From an uncultured Lachnospiraceae bacterium (lineage in GTDB: Bacteria > Bacillota > Clostridia > Lachnospirales > Lachnospiraceae): a DNA stretch of 64,000 nucleotides. Positions 55,385 through 63,713 of this stretch are shown one piece after another (within the stretch, counting starts at the first letter, position 1; every line of letters begins with the position of its first letter). The position numbers and the translations under genes are program-made. The notes below the pieces were generated by a model that saw only the letters and a list, made by a program, of their open reading frames with translations, was not told where the DNA came from and did no database searches. The stretch is taken from positions 310,001 to 374,000 of the forward strand of contig CANRMI010000001.1 of assembly GCA_947631685.1 (NCBI GenBank), given 5' to 3'.

Positions 55385-55391
55385 TGAGGCA

Positions 55392-55910
55392 TTGAGAAGA
55401 AAACTGGTTACTGCCATTTTAATATTGTTCTGCTTTCTGCTGCAGAGCACGGTCTTTCAGGGGATTGCTTTTAACGGGATCTCCCCCAATCTGCTGATCG
55501 TGCTGACGGCGGCCTGCGGGTTTATGCGGGGAGAAAAGGAAGGACTGGTGATCGGTTTTTTCTGCGGGCTGATCTGCGATATTTTCTACGGGGATGTGAT
55601 TGGTTTTTACGCGTTGATAACCATGTATATCGGTTATCTCAACGGTAAATTTTCCGGCGTGTTCTATCCCGAGGACATAAAGCTGCCCATGGGACTGATC
55701 ATTGTCAGCGATCTATCTTATGGGATGATCTGTTACATATTCCTGTTCTTGCTGCGCGGGAAACTGAATTTTCCTTTTTACTTTTTGCACATCATCCTGC
55801 CGGAAATGGTGTATACCACGGTGATAACGCTTTTCCTCTACCCACTGATCCTGTGGATCGATACCAGGCTGGAAAAAGCGGAAAAAAGAGGAGCACAGAA
55901 ACTTGGTTGA
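55392..55910 (+). CDS. mreD: Rod-shape protein MreD
   Basis: 172 residues with five or so membrane helices: FCFLLQSTVFQGIAFNGISP at the start, FFCGLICDIFYGDVIGFYAL with the family aspartate, and YTTVITLFLYPLILWID at the end. The start is TTG 55392. The end overlaps the mrdA start by 8 nt. The assignment rests on size, topology and place between mreC and mrdA. Confidence 0.92.
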   Translation: MRRKLVTAILILFCFLLQSTVFQGIAFNGISPNLLIVLTAACGFMRGEKEGLVIGFFCGLICDIFYGDVIGFYALITMYIGYLNGKFSGVFYPEDIKLPMGLIIVSDLSYGMICYIFLFLLRGKLNFPFYFLHIILPEMVYTTVITLFLYPLILWIDTRLEKAEKRGAQKLG

Positions 55911-58788
55911 GAGATGGAAAGAACGTCTGATTCATATTTTGACCAGCAGGCTGACGGTCATGGTTTTAGCAGCCGTGATGTTGGGCGGTATACTGATCTA
56001 CAGACTCTTTACTCTGCAGATCGTACGCGGACAACAGTATCTGGAGGATTTTATCCTGGAAAGTAAGAAGATCAGGGAGATCCAGGCCGCGAGAGGCAAT
56101 ATATACGACAGATACGGCGCCTTGCTGGCTTATAACGAATTGGCATATTCCGTAAAAATAGAAGATGTATACGAGGTGGGCAGGGACAAGAACAAGCTTT
56201 TAAACGCCAATATCCTGAAGCTGATCCGGCTGATCGAAAAGAACGGCGACCATGTGATCACAGACTTCGGCATCGTGCTGGATGAGAACGGGGAATACGC
56301 GTTCAACGCGACAGATGATACCCGAAGGCTCAGATTTTTGGCGGATGTCTACGGGGAAAGCTACATATCGGATCTGACGCTGGAGCAGCAGACGGCCACC
56401 CCGGACGAGGTCATGATCTATCTGGGAGAGAGATATGCCATCGGGGAATACGCGGATCCGGAGGATCCTAAAAGCGATTTCCTGGCCGGAAAGGGATATT
56501 CCAAAGAGGATTTTCTGAAAATGGTGACGATCCGTTACGCCATGGGCCTCACCTCTTTCCAGAAATACATCGGTACCACGGTGGCAAAAGACATCAGTGA
56601 AGAGACCAGGGCCGTCATCATGGAAAACATGGCGGATCTGGACGGAGTGAGCATCGAGGAGGATCCGGTCAGAAGATACAACGACAGCGTTTATTTTTCC
56701 CAGATCATCGGCTATACGGCCCGTATTTCTCCTGATGAGCTGGAAAGCTTAAATGCCAAGGATCTGGAAGAGGGCGGGGACGGCAGCCGCTACTCCATGA
56801 ATGATGTGGTGGGCAGAACGGGCATAGAAGCCTATATGGAGACTACGCTTCAGGGAATCAAAGGCATAGAGACCGTATACGTGAACAATACCGGAAAAGT
56901 GATCAGCATAGATGAGGATGAATCCAGAGAACCCATAGCGGGAAAGGATGTATATCTGACTATAGACAGGGATCTGCAGATAGCTGCCTATAATATTCTG
57001 GAACAGAAGATAGCGGGTATTTTATTGGACAAGATTCGCAACACAAAGGAATATACCGGGCACAGCAATTCCAGCAGCGAATTGTATATTCCCATATACG
57101 ACGTGTATTTTGCCCTGTTTGACAACAGCGTCATCGACTTGAACCACATGGCCGCAGAGGACGCGGGAGAAAACGAGAGCCTAGTGTATGAAAAGTATCT
57201 GGAATACAGGGAACTGGTATATGCCAGACTGCGGGAGGAACTGACGGAGCAAAAGACTCCGTATAATAAGCTGGAAGCCGAATATCAGGTGTATGAGAGC
57301 AATATCGTGGAGTATCTGAATGAAAGGGGCATTATTGATACCGCCCTGGTGGATACGGAGGACGCTACCTACCTGGCGTGGCGCCAGGATGAGACCATCA
57401 GTCTTAACGAGTATCTCCACTATGCTATTTCCATGGGCTGGGTGGATGTGTCCAAGCTGGAGCTTACCAACCAGTACGCGGATTCGGAGGAGATCTACCA
57501 GCAGATCGTGGAGAGTATCTTTACCATTTTGGACAATACCAGCGGTTACCAGAAAAAGCTGTTCAAATATATGCTGAAGCGGGATGTGATAACCGGTAAG
57601 CAGGTCTGCTTTATCCTCTGTGAGCAGGGAAGGATAGAGATCCCTGAAGAGGATATTACGGCGCTTTATAACAATAAGCTTTCCGCCTATGATTTTATGA
57701 TAAACAGGATCCGCAACCTGGAGGTAACGCCGGCCCAGCTGGCCCTGGATCCCTGCAGCGGCTCCGTGGTGATCGTAGACGTCAATTCCGGAGATGTGCT
57801 GGCGCTGGTTTCCTATCCCAGCTATGATAACAACCGAATGGCCAATTCCGTGGACGCCGCCTATTTCGCTCAGATACAGGCGGACAAGTCCAGTCCGCAG
57901 CTCAATTACGCCACCCAGTACCGTTCGGCGCCCGGTTCCACGTTTAAGATGGTATCGGCTACGGCGGCGCTCATGGAGGGAATCATAACTACTTCCTCCC
58001 TCTATTCCTGCCACGGCGTTTTTGACGCGGTCACACCGCCGCCCAGATGCTGGATCTATCCGGGAGGCCATGGCTCTCTGAATGTAACGGGGGCGATCAG
58101 AAATTCCTGCAACGTCTTTTTTTACCAGGTGGGCTATAACCTGAGCATGGTGGACGGGAGCTATGATGCCCAGACAGGTCTGGATATTCTGGCAAAATAC
58201 GCGGATATGTACGGCCTGACAGAGAAGAGCGGCGTGGAGATCAATGAGTATGCGCCGGAGGTATCGGATGAATATCCCATTCAGTCCGCTATCGGGCAGG
58301 GTTCCAATAACTACACCACGGTAGGACTGGCAAGATATGTGGCTACGGTGGCAAACGGCGGCACCTGCTATAACCTGACGCTGTTGGATAAGGTGACCAG
58401 CCCGGACGGCAAAGTGGTGGAGGAATTTGAACCGGTGGTCCGCAATACGGTGGAAATGCCGGAAAGCTACTGGAATGCCATTCATACGGGTATGCGCCAG
58501 GTAGTGGAGAATATGTCTTATTACGCGGGACTGGGGATCCAGGTAGCAGGGAAGACCGGTACCGCGCAGGAAAGCACCACCAGAGCAAACCATGCGCTGT
58601 TTTTAGGCTACGCGCCCTATGACAAGCCGGAGATCGCGATCGCTACCCGTATTGCCTTCGGATATTCTTCCAGTTTCGCGGCGCAGACGTCGAAAGACGT
58701 TATCCGGTATTATTTTAACCTGGCGGATGAAGAAGAGATCCTGACGGGTGAGGCTGATAATGTGGAGGGTGCCACCTACGGAGATTAA
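55903..58788 (+). CDS. mrdA: Penicillin-binding protein 2 with a large insert
   Basis: 961 residues, against 630-720 for most PBP2. Membrane helix at about 18-38, pedestal domain with AARGNIYDRYG, then the transpeptidase domain. Motifs: APGSTFKM with the active serine near 679, SCNVFF (SxN), and AGKTGTAQES near 885. About 240 residues lie between TIDRDLQ (352) and SVVIVDVNSGDVLALVSYPS (621), where standard PBP2 has a short link; this insert is acidic and rich in Tyr, Glu and Ile. TTG 55903 is the only reasonable start, with GAGGAG about 9 nt upstream. It works with RodA (60619) in wall elongation. Confidence 0.93.
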   Translation: MVERWKERLIHILTSRLTVMVLAAVMLGGILIYRLFTLQIVRGQQYLEDFILESKKIREIQAARGNIYDRYGALLAYNELAYSVKIEDVYEVGRDKNKLLNANILKLIRLIEKNGDHVITDFGIVLDENGEYAFNATDDTRRLRFLADVYGESYISDLTLEQQTATPDEVMIYLGERYAIGEYADPEDPKSDFLAGKGYSKEDFLKMVTIRYAMGLTSFQKYIGTTVAKDISEETRAVIMENMADLDGVSIEEDPVRRYNDSVYFSQIIGYTARISPDELESLNAKDLEEGGDGSRYSMNDVVGRTGIEAYMETTLQGIKGIETVYVNNTGKVISIDEDESREPIAGKDVYLTIDRDLQIAAYNILEQKIAGILLDKIRNTKEYTGHSNSSSELYIPIYDVYFALFDNSVIDLNHMAAEDAGENESLVYEKYLEYRELVYARLREELTEQKTPYNKLEAEYQVYESNIVEYLNERGIIDTALVDTEDATYLAWRQDETISLNEYLHYAISMGWVDVSKLELTNQYADSEEIYQQIVESIFTILDNTSGYQKKLFKYMLKRDVITGKQVCFILCEQGRIEIPEEDITALYNNKLSAYDFMINRIRNLEVTPAQLALDPCSGSVVIVDVNSGDVLALVSYPSYDNNRMANSVDAAYFAQIQADKSSPQLNYATQYRSAPGSTFKMVSATAALMEGIITTSSLYSCHGVFDAVTPPPRCWIYPGGHGSLNVTGAIRNSCNVFFYQVGYNLSMVDGSYDAQTGLDILAKYADMYGLTEKSGVEINEYAPEVSDEYPIQSAIGQGSNNYTTVGLARYVATVANGGTCYNLTLLDKVTSPDGKVVEEFEPVVRNTVEMPESYWNAIHTGMRQVVENMSYYAGLGIQVAGKTGTAQESTTRANHALFLGYAPYDKPEIAIATRIAFGYSSSFAAQTSKDVIRYYFNLADEEEILTGEADNVEGATYGD

Positions 58789-58800
58789 AGGAGCAAAGCG

Positions 58801-59472
58801 ATGAAAGATGCTGTGTTGATCAAAAGTTATCAGAACGGAATATCCCTGCTGCTCAATGAGGAGAGCAGCTTTGAGGAGATCCTGGCGGAAGTGGCTGAAA
58901 AATTCGGGGAATCCAGGGGCTTTTTCGGCAAGGCGAGAATGGCCCTTTCCATAGATGGCAGAAAAGTAAGCGACGGGGAGCAGCTCAGGCTGGTGGATGC
59001 CATCCGCAGCAACAGCGACATACAGATCGTCTGTGTGGTGGGAAAGGACGAGGCCACCGAGCAGTATTTTATCAAGGCGCTGGAACAGGTGGACAAGCGT
59101 TTTTCCAAAGAGGAGGACGGCGGCAGATTTTATAAAGGTACGCTGAAGAACAACCAGATGATTGAAACAGGGCAGAGTATCGTGATCCTGGGAGATGTTT
59201 ATCCGGGCTGCGCGGTGATCTCGGCCCATGATATTATTGTGTTGGGCGGACTCTACGGGGAAGCTTACGCAGGAGCTGACGGAGAGGACGGGCACTATGT
59301 GGCAGCGCTTGAAATGGCGCCGGAAAAATTAAAGATCGGCGATTTCAAATACAAAAGTTCCAAACCGGCTAAATGGGGAATCAAACCCAAGATCCAGCCG
59401 AAGATTGCCTATGTCAAGGAAGACAGGGTGGTTTTGGAATCCCTTACCAAAGAATTACTGGGTGCTTTTTAG
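58801..59472 (+). CDS. minC: Septum site-determining protein MinC
   Basis: 223 residues. The N-terminal domain (1-100) acts on FtsZ; the C-terminal beta-helix (105-210) carries ILGDVYPGCAVISAHDIIVL and GGLYGEAYAGADG, then IAYVKEDRVVLES. MinC blocks FtsZ polymerisation away from midcell. AAAGGAG lies 6 nt before ATG 58801. minD follows after 60 nt. Confidence 0.95.
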   Translation: MKDAVLIKSYQNGISLLLNEESSFEEILAEVAEKFGESRGFFGKARMALSIDGRKVSDGEQLRLVDAIRSNSDIQIVCVVGKDEATEQYFIKALEQVDKRFSKEEDGGRFYKGTLKNNQMIETGQSIVILGDVYPGCAVISAHDIIVLGGLYGEAYAGADGEDGHYVAALEMAPEKLKIGDFKYKSSKPAKWGIKPKIQPKIAYVKEDRVVLESLTKELLGAF

Positions 59473-59532
59473 TTGGAAACAACTGAAGTACTGGTGGACG
59501 ATACTTATTACTTGATCAAAAGGAGGATATGT

Positions 59533-60324
59533 ATGAGCGAAGTAATCGTCGTCACATCAGGAAAAGGCGGTGTGGGCAAGACCACCACATCAGCAAACGT
59601 TGGTACAGGTCTGGCGCGAATGGGAAAGAAGGTATGCCTGATCGATACGGACATCGGTCTGAGAAATCTGGACGTGGTAATGGGGCTGGAAAACCGTATC
59701 GTATACAATCTGGTAGACGTGGTGGAGGGAAACTGCAGGATCAAGCAGGCTCTGATCCGCGACAAGAGAAATCCGTCACTGTATCTGATGCCTTCCGCGC
59801 AGACAAGGGATAAATCGGCGGTTACGCCGGAACAGATGATCAAGATGATCACCCATTTACGGGAACAGTTTGATTATATCATTCTGGACTGTCCCGCCGG
59901 GATCGAGCAGGGGTTCAGAAACGCCATTGCCGGCGCTGACAGAGCGCTGGTGGTGACTACGCCGGAGGTTTCGGCGATCAGGGACGCGGACAGGATCATC
60001 GGCCTGCTGGAAGCGGAGGAGTTTAAGCAGATCGACCTGGTGATCAACCGGCTGCGGACGGATCTGGTAAAGCGGGGCGATATGATGTCGGCCTCGGACG
60101 TGGTAGATATTCTGGCAGTTTCCCTGATAGGGGTGGTGCCGGACGATGAAAATATTGTAATATCCACCAATCAGGGAGAGCCTTTGGTGGGAAACGGCAC
60201 GCCTGCGGGAATTGCTTTTCAGAATATCTGCAACAGGGTACTGGGAAAAGAAGTGCCTTTTGCGGACTTTTCCAAGGGGATTTCCTTCTGGACCAGAGTC
60301 AGCGGTATATTCCATAAAGTGTGA
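59533..60324 (+). CDS. minD: Septum site-determining ATPase MinD
   Basis: 263 residues. Deviant Walker A SGKGGVGKTTT (9-19) with both lysines K11 and K16, VCLIDTDIGLRNLDVVMGL, and LDCPAGIE as the switch II region. The last 15 residues (SFWTRVSGIFHKV) form the amphipathic membrane helix. ATG 59533 has AGGAGG 6 nt upstream, so the open frame back to 59473 is not coding for the N-terminus. Confidence 0.97.
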   Translation: MSEVIVVTSGKGGVGKTTTSANVGTGLARMGKKVCLIDTDIGLRNLDVVMGLENRIVYNLVDVVEGNCRIKQALIRDKRNPSLYLMPSAQTRDKSAVTPEQMIKMITHLREQFDYIILDCPAGIEQGFRNAIAGADRALVVTTPEVSAIRDADRIIGLLEAEEFKQIDLVINRLRTDLVKRGDMMSASDVVDILAVSLIGVVPDDENIVISTNQGEPLVGNGTPAGIAFQNICNRVLGKEVPFADFSKGISFWTRVSGIFHKV

Positions 60325-60336
60325 GGAGGCGGCGGT

Positions 60337-60600
60337 ATGAGACATTTTTTTCGTAGAAAAAGCTCTAAAGAGGTTGCGAAAGACAGGCTGAAGATCCTGC
60401 TTATATCGGACAGAGTCAACTGCTCTCCTGAGATGATGGAAATGATAAAAGCGGATATTGCCAAGGTCATATCAAAATACATGAAGATAGATGCCAAGAG
60501 TATGGAGATTCAGATCAGTAAAACAGGCAGCAAAGGCGGCCGGGGAATGAGGACGCCGACGCTTTACGCCAATATCCCCATTATCGATCTGAACCAGTAA
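60337..60600 (+). CDS. minE: Cell division topological specificity factor MinE
   Basis: 87 residues, typical. The N-terminal membrane-binding and anti-MinCD part reads HFFRRKSSKEVAKDRLKILL, followed by the topological domain with LKADIAKVISKYMKID-type sequence. Its presence means the Min proteins probably oscillate as in E. coli, rather than using only DivIVA-MinJ as in B. subtilis. Confidence 0.96.
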   Translation: MRHFFRRKSSKEVAKDRLKILLISDRVNCSPEMMEMIKADIAKVISKYMKIDAKSMEIQISKTGSKGGRGMRTPTLYANIPIIDLNQ

Positions 60601-60618
60601 GGGCAAGAAGGACAGTAT

Positions 60619-61722
60619 ATGTTTAAACATTACCGGCTGCGGGATTACGATTTTAAATTAGTACTCATGGTGCTGGCCGCTTCCGTGATCGGCATCATGG
60701 CTGTGGGAAGTGCCATGGAGTCCCTTCAGGCAAGACAGTTTGCCGGGGTGCTCCTGGGCATGTTCCTGATGGTCTTTATTTCCTTTATCGATTATAATAT
60801 TGTGTTAAAGCTGTATTGGCTGATATACGTAGGAAATCTGATCCTGCTGGCGGCGGTCGCTTTGATGGGAGACGACAGCGGCGGTGCCCAGAGATGGCTG
60901 CAGCTGGGGAGCTTTCGGTTTCAGCCGTCTGAAATCGCGAAAATCCTATTGATTTTATTCTTTGCACAGTTTATCATGAAACATAGGGAGAAGCTGAATA
61001 CGTTTCAATATATCATGCTGTGCATAGGGTTTGTAGCGATACCGTGGGGGTTGATCTACGCACAGCCCGATATGTCCACAAGCGTCATCGTGCTTTTGAT
61101 ATTCTGCACGGTGATGTTTATAGGCGGACTGAGCTACAAGATCATTCTGGGGATTCTGGCGGTGGTAATTCCGGCGTTTTTGATATTGCTCAGTCTGGTA
61201 TTGCAGCCCGACTTGGAGATCATTGAACAGTATCAGCAGAACCGTATTCTGGCATTTATCAATCCTGAGCAGTACGCGACGAAGGAAGCTTACCAACAGC
61301 TCAATTCCGTTACGGCTATTGGTTCAGGACAGCTGGACGGCAAGGGATATAAGAACAATGAGATAAGTTCCGTCAAAAACGGCGACTATATCTCCCAGCT
61401 GCAGACGGACTTTATCTTTGCCGTAATCGGAGAGGAATTTGGGTTTAAGGGAAGCTGTGTGACGGTGATCCTGCTTATGCTGATAGCCATAGAATGCTTT
61501 TCTGTGGCCGGAAGGGCCCGAGATACGGCGGGGGCGATCATAGCCGGCGGCATGGGAGGACTCATAGCCTTTCAAAGTTTTATCAATATTGGGGTGGCTA
61601 CCTTTATCCTGCCGAATACCGGATTGCCGCTTCCCTTTATCAGCTATGGCTTGACCTCGCTGGTCAGTCTCTATATTGGAATGGGATTTGTGTTAAATGT
61701 CAGATTGCAGTGCAGACATTAA
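60619..61722 (+). CDS. rodA: Peptidoglycan glycosyltransferase RodA (SEDS family)
   Basis: 367 residues with about ten membrane helices. GGAQRWLQLGSFRFQPSEIAK, GLIYAQPDMSTS and EEFGFKGSC are SEDS signatures; the end has NIGVATFILPNTGLPLPFIS. It polymerises lipid II with PBP2 as partner. It lies after the min genes instead of beside mrdA. RodA rather than FtsW or SpoVE is inferred from this neighbourhood. Confidence 0.92.
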   Translation: MFKHYRLRDYDFKLVLMVLAASVIGIMAVGSAMESLQARQFAGVLLGMFLMVFISFIDYNIVLKLYWLIYVGNLILLAAVALMGDDSGGAQRWLQLGSFRFQPSEIAKILLILFFAQFIMKHREKLNTFQYIMLCIGFVAIPWGLIYAQPDMSTSVIVLLIFCTVMFIGGLSYKIILGILAVVIPAFLILLSLVLQPDLEIIEQYQQNRILAFINPEQYATKEAYQQLNSVTAIGSGQLDGKGYKNNEISSVKNGDYISQLQTDFIFAVIGEEFGFKGSCVTVILLMLIAIECFSVAGRARDTAGAIIAGGMGGLIAFQSFINIGVATFILPNTGLPLPFISYGLTSLVSLYIGMGFVLNVRLQCRH

Positions 61723-61758
61723 AATGGGGTTTACATCAAAGCTTAAGGAGAAGGTTGT

Positions 61759-62154
61759 ATGGACATTGCGCTGATCGCACACGATGCAAAGAAAAAACTG
61801 ATGCAGAATTTCTGTATCGCTTATCACGGTATTTTAAGCAAGCATGAGCTGTTTGCCACGGGGACTACGGGACGGCTGATCGAAGAGGTGACCAATTTAA
61901 ATATCCACAAATATCTGGCCGGCCACTTAGGAGGAGAACAGCAGATAGGAGCCCAGCTGGAGCAGAATCAGATCGATCTGGTGATCTTTCTGCGGGATCC
62001 CCTCACCCCCAGTTCCCATGAGCCTCAGGGGGACAATATCATGAGGCTTTGCGATACTTATAACATACCATTTGCGACGAATCTGGCTTCTGCGGAACTG
62101 TTGATCAAGGCGTTGGACAGAGGAGAGTTAGAGTGGCGTGAAATGTACAAATAG
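61759..62154 (+). CDS. mgsA: Methylglyoxal synthase
   Basis: 131 residues. It converts dihydroxyacetone phosphate to methylglyoxal and phosphate, a bypass of lower glycolysis under phosphate limitation. ALIAHDAKKKLM, FATGTTGRLIEE, GGEQQIGAQL, LVIFLRDPLTPSSHEPQ and NIPFATNLASAELLI cover the active site. AAGGAG lies about 10 nt before ATG 61759. Its end overlaps the carboxypeptidase gene by 17 nt. Confidence 0.96.
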   Translation: MDIALIAHDAKKKLMQNFCIAYHGILSKHELFATGTTGRLIEEVTNLNIHKYLAGHLGGEQQIGAQLEQNQIDLVIFLRDPLTPSSHEPQGDNIMRLCDTYNIPFATNLASAELLIKALDRGELEWREMYK

Positions 62155-63127
62155 GACAAAAGTATTCCGTTTGGGAGCGGCATTGCTTTTACTGTGCGTC
62201 TTTTGCGGATGTGGAAGCGTCAGCTATGCCTTTCCCTATGATGCGGATTATCAGGTGAGCAGCTATCAGGTGGTCAACACCGTCAACGCTGCCAGGGCCG
62301 TACCCTTTGCCGATGATCTGTGTATCGTGACGGGAGACGTAACGGACGATGAGAACGTGGATATGTCAAACGCGGAAGCGGCGCTTCTCTGCGATCTGAA
62401 TAACCAGGAGGTGCTGTATGCCAAGAACGCTTATGAAAGGCTGCATCCGGCGTCCCTGACCAAGATCATGACTGCGCTGGTGGCGTTGAAATACGGTTCC
62501 ATGGATCAGGTGCTCACCGCTACCAATTCCGTGATCATCACGGAGCCGGGGGCCCAGCTGTGCGGGCTCAAGCCAGGAGACAGCATGACGCTTTCCCAGG
62601 CACTGAATGTATTGCTCATGTATTCGGCCAATGACGCGGCCATGCTGATCGCGGAGGGCGTAGGCGGCGGAAGCGTGGAACACTTCATCGATCTGATGAA
62701 TCAGGAGGCAGTGGCTATCGGCGCAACCAATACTCATTTTGCCAATCCCCATGGCCTGACGCAGGACGAGCATTACACCACAGCCTACGATCTGTATCTG
62801 ATGTTCAACGAGGCTGTTAAGTACGAAACATTCCGAGAGATCATCCATATGACCTCTTATACCACCAACTATACAGGCGCGAACGGCGGAAGTATTCCTT
62901 TGTCTTTCCATACTTTAAATCAGTATCTGAACGGCAACTGCGAACCGCCGGAGAATGTGACGATAGTAGGCGGAAAAACAGGCACCACCAACGCGGCGGG
63001 AAGCTGTCTGATCCTGCTTTCCAGGGATACGGCGGGCAATCCCTATATTTCCGTGATCTTAAAGGCCGTGACCAGGCAGGATCTGTATACGCAGATGACG
63101 GACCTGCTGGAGGAAATCGGGAAATAA
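62138..63127 (+). CDS. D-alanyl-D-alanine carboxypeptidase (S11 family)
   Basis: 329 residues. A signal sequence (LGAALLLLCVFCGCG) ends in a weak lipobox-like cysteine, so it may be a lipoprotein or a secreted enzyme. Active motifs: HPASLTKIMTA with S106 and K109, YSANDAA (SxN) and GGKTGTTNAAGSC. It trims D-Ala from pentapeptides outside the membrane. It is shorter than DacA/DacF, lacking the C-terminal beta domain and amphipathic anchor. GTG 62138 overlaps mgsA; AGGAGA lies about 11 nt upstream. Confidence 0.9.
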   Translation: MKCTNRTKVFRLGAALLLLCVFCGCGSVSYAFPYDADYQVSSYQVVNTVNAARAVPFADDLCIVTGDVTDDENVDMSNAEAALLCDLNNQEVLYAKNAYERLHPASLTKIMTALVALKYGSMDQVLTATNSVIITEPGAQLCGLKPGDSMTLSQALNVLLMYSANDAAMLIAEGVGGGSVEHFIDLMNQEAVAIGATNTHFANPHGLTQDEHYTTAYDLYLMFNEAVKYETFREIIHMTSYTTNYTGANGGSIPLSFHTLNQYLNGNCEPPENVTIVGGKTGTTNAAGSCLILLSRDTAGNPYISVILKAVTRQDLYTQMTDLLEEIGK

Positions 63128-63130
63128 TAG

Positions 63131-63159
63131 TTGTTTTTTACGGCCGGTTATTTTATAAT
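63131..63159 (+). promoter_or_regulatory. Promoter for the small P-loop gene
   Basis: TTGTTT (63131-63136), 17 nt, then a perfect TATAAT (63154-63159), about 60 nt before the start at 63221. Confidence 0.65.
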
Positions 63160-63220
63160 AAAAGCAGGAGTTTATTATTTCAGGAATACATATCATAACT
63201 TACATTAGGAGGGTTTACCG

Positions 63221-63640
63221 ATGGTTCAATTAATCGTAGGCAGGAAGGGCAAAGGCAAGACGAAACACTTATTGGACAGAGTGAATGAACAGATAAAGGA
63301 AGTAAACGGAAACATCGTTTATCTGGACAAAAGTACCAAGCATATGTATGAGCTGAATAACAAGGTAAGGCTGATCGATGTAAGCGATTTTATGCTGGAG
63401 GATCATGAGGCGTTTCTGGGTTTTGTGTGCGGTATCATTTCTCAGGATCATGATCTGCAGCAGATGTATTTTGACAGTTTCTTAAAAATAGCGCACCTGG
63501 AAGATCAGGACATCAGCGATTCCGTGGAGAAGTTAGAGAAGATCAGCCAGAAATTCGGAGTGGATTTTGTGCTGAGTGTTTCTCAGGACGAAAGCGATCT
63601 GGCGGAAGCCTTAAAGGAAAAGATCATCATTTCTTTATAA
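63221..63640 (+). CDS. Small P-loop protein of unknown function
   Basis: 139 residues. MVQLIVGRKGKGKTKHLLD has a full Walker A (G7 to T14). A possible Walker B or sensor strand is DFVLSVSQDESDL near 118-131. The size is far below that of PilT or AAA enzymes, though clostridial homologues are sometimes labelled twitching motility protein. No other domain is visible. AGGAGGG lies about 7 nt before ATG 63221, and it has its own promoter. The next gene belongs to a different family. Confidence 0.8.
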   Translation: MVQLIVGRKGKGKTKHLLDRVNEQIKEVNGNIVYLDKSTKHMYELNNKVRLIDVSDFMLEDHEAFLGFVCGIISQDHDLQQMYFDSFLKIAHLEDQDISDSVEKLEKISQKFGVDFVLSVSQDESDLAEALKEKIIISL

Positions 63641-63670
63641 TACATAGCTGGATAGAACAGACAATCTGGG

Positions 63671-63694
63671 ACCACCGGTTTTCCGGTGGTTCTG
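63671..63694 (+). terminator. Possible terminator after the P-loop gene
   Basis: ACCACCGG (63671-63678) pairs with CCGGTGGT (63683-63690) around TTTT. The T-run after the stem is short, so the call is moderate. Confidence 0.55.
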
Positions 63695-63713
63695 TAATGT
63701 AAGGAGACCGGCC

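Noticed and set aside
57181-58593. 470-residue minus-strand frame opposite mrdA
   Set aside because: Antisense shadow of the PBP2 transpeptidase domain; no ribosome site or recognisable motif.
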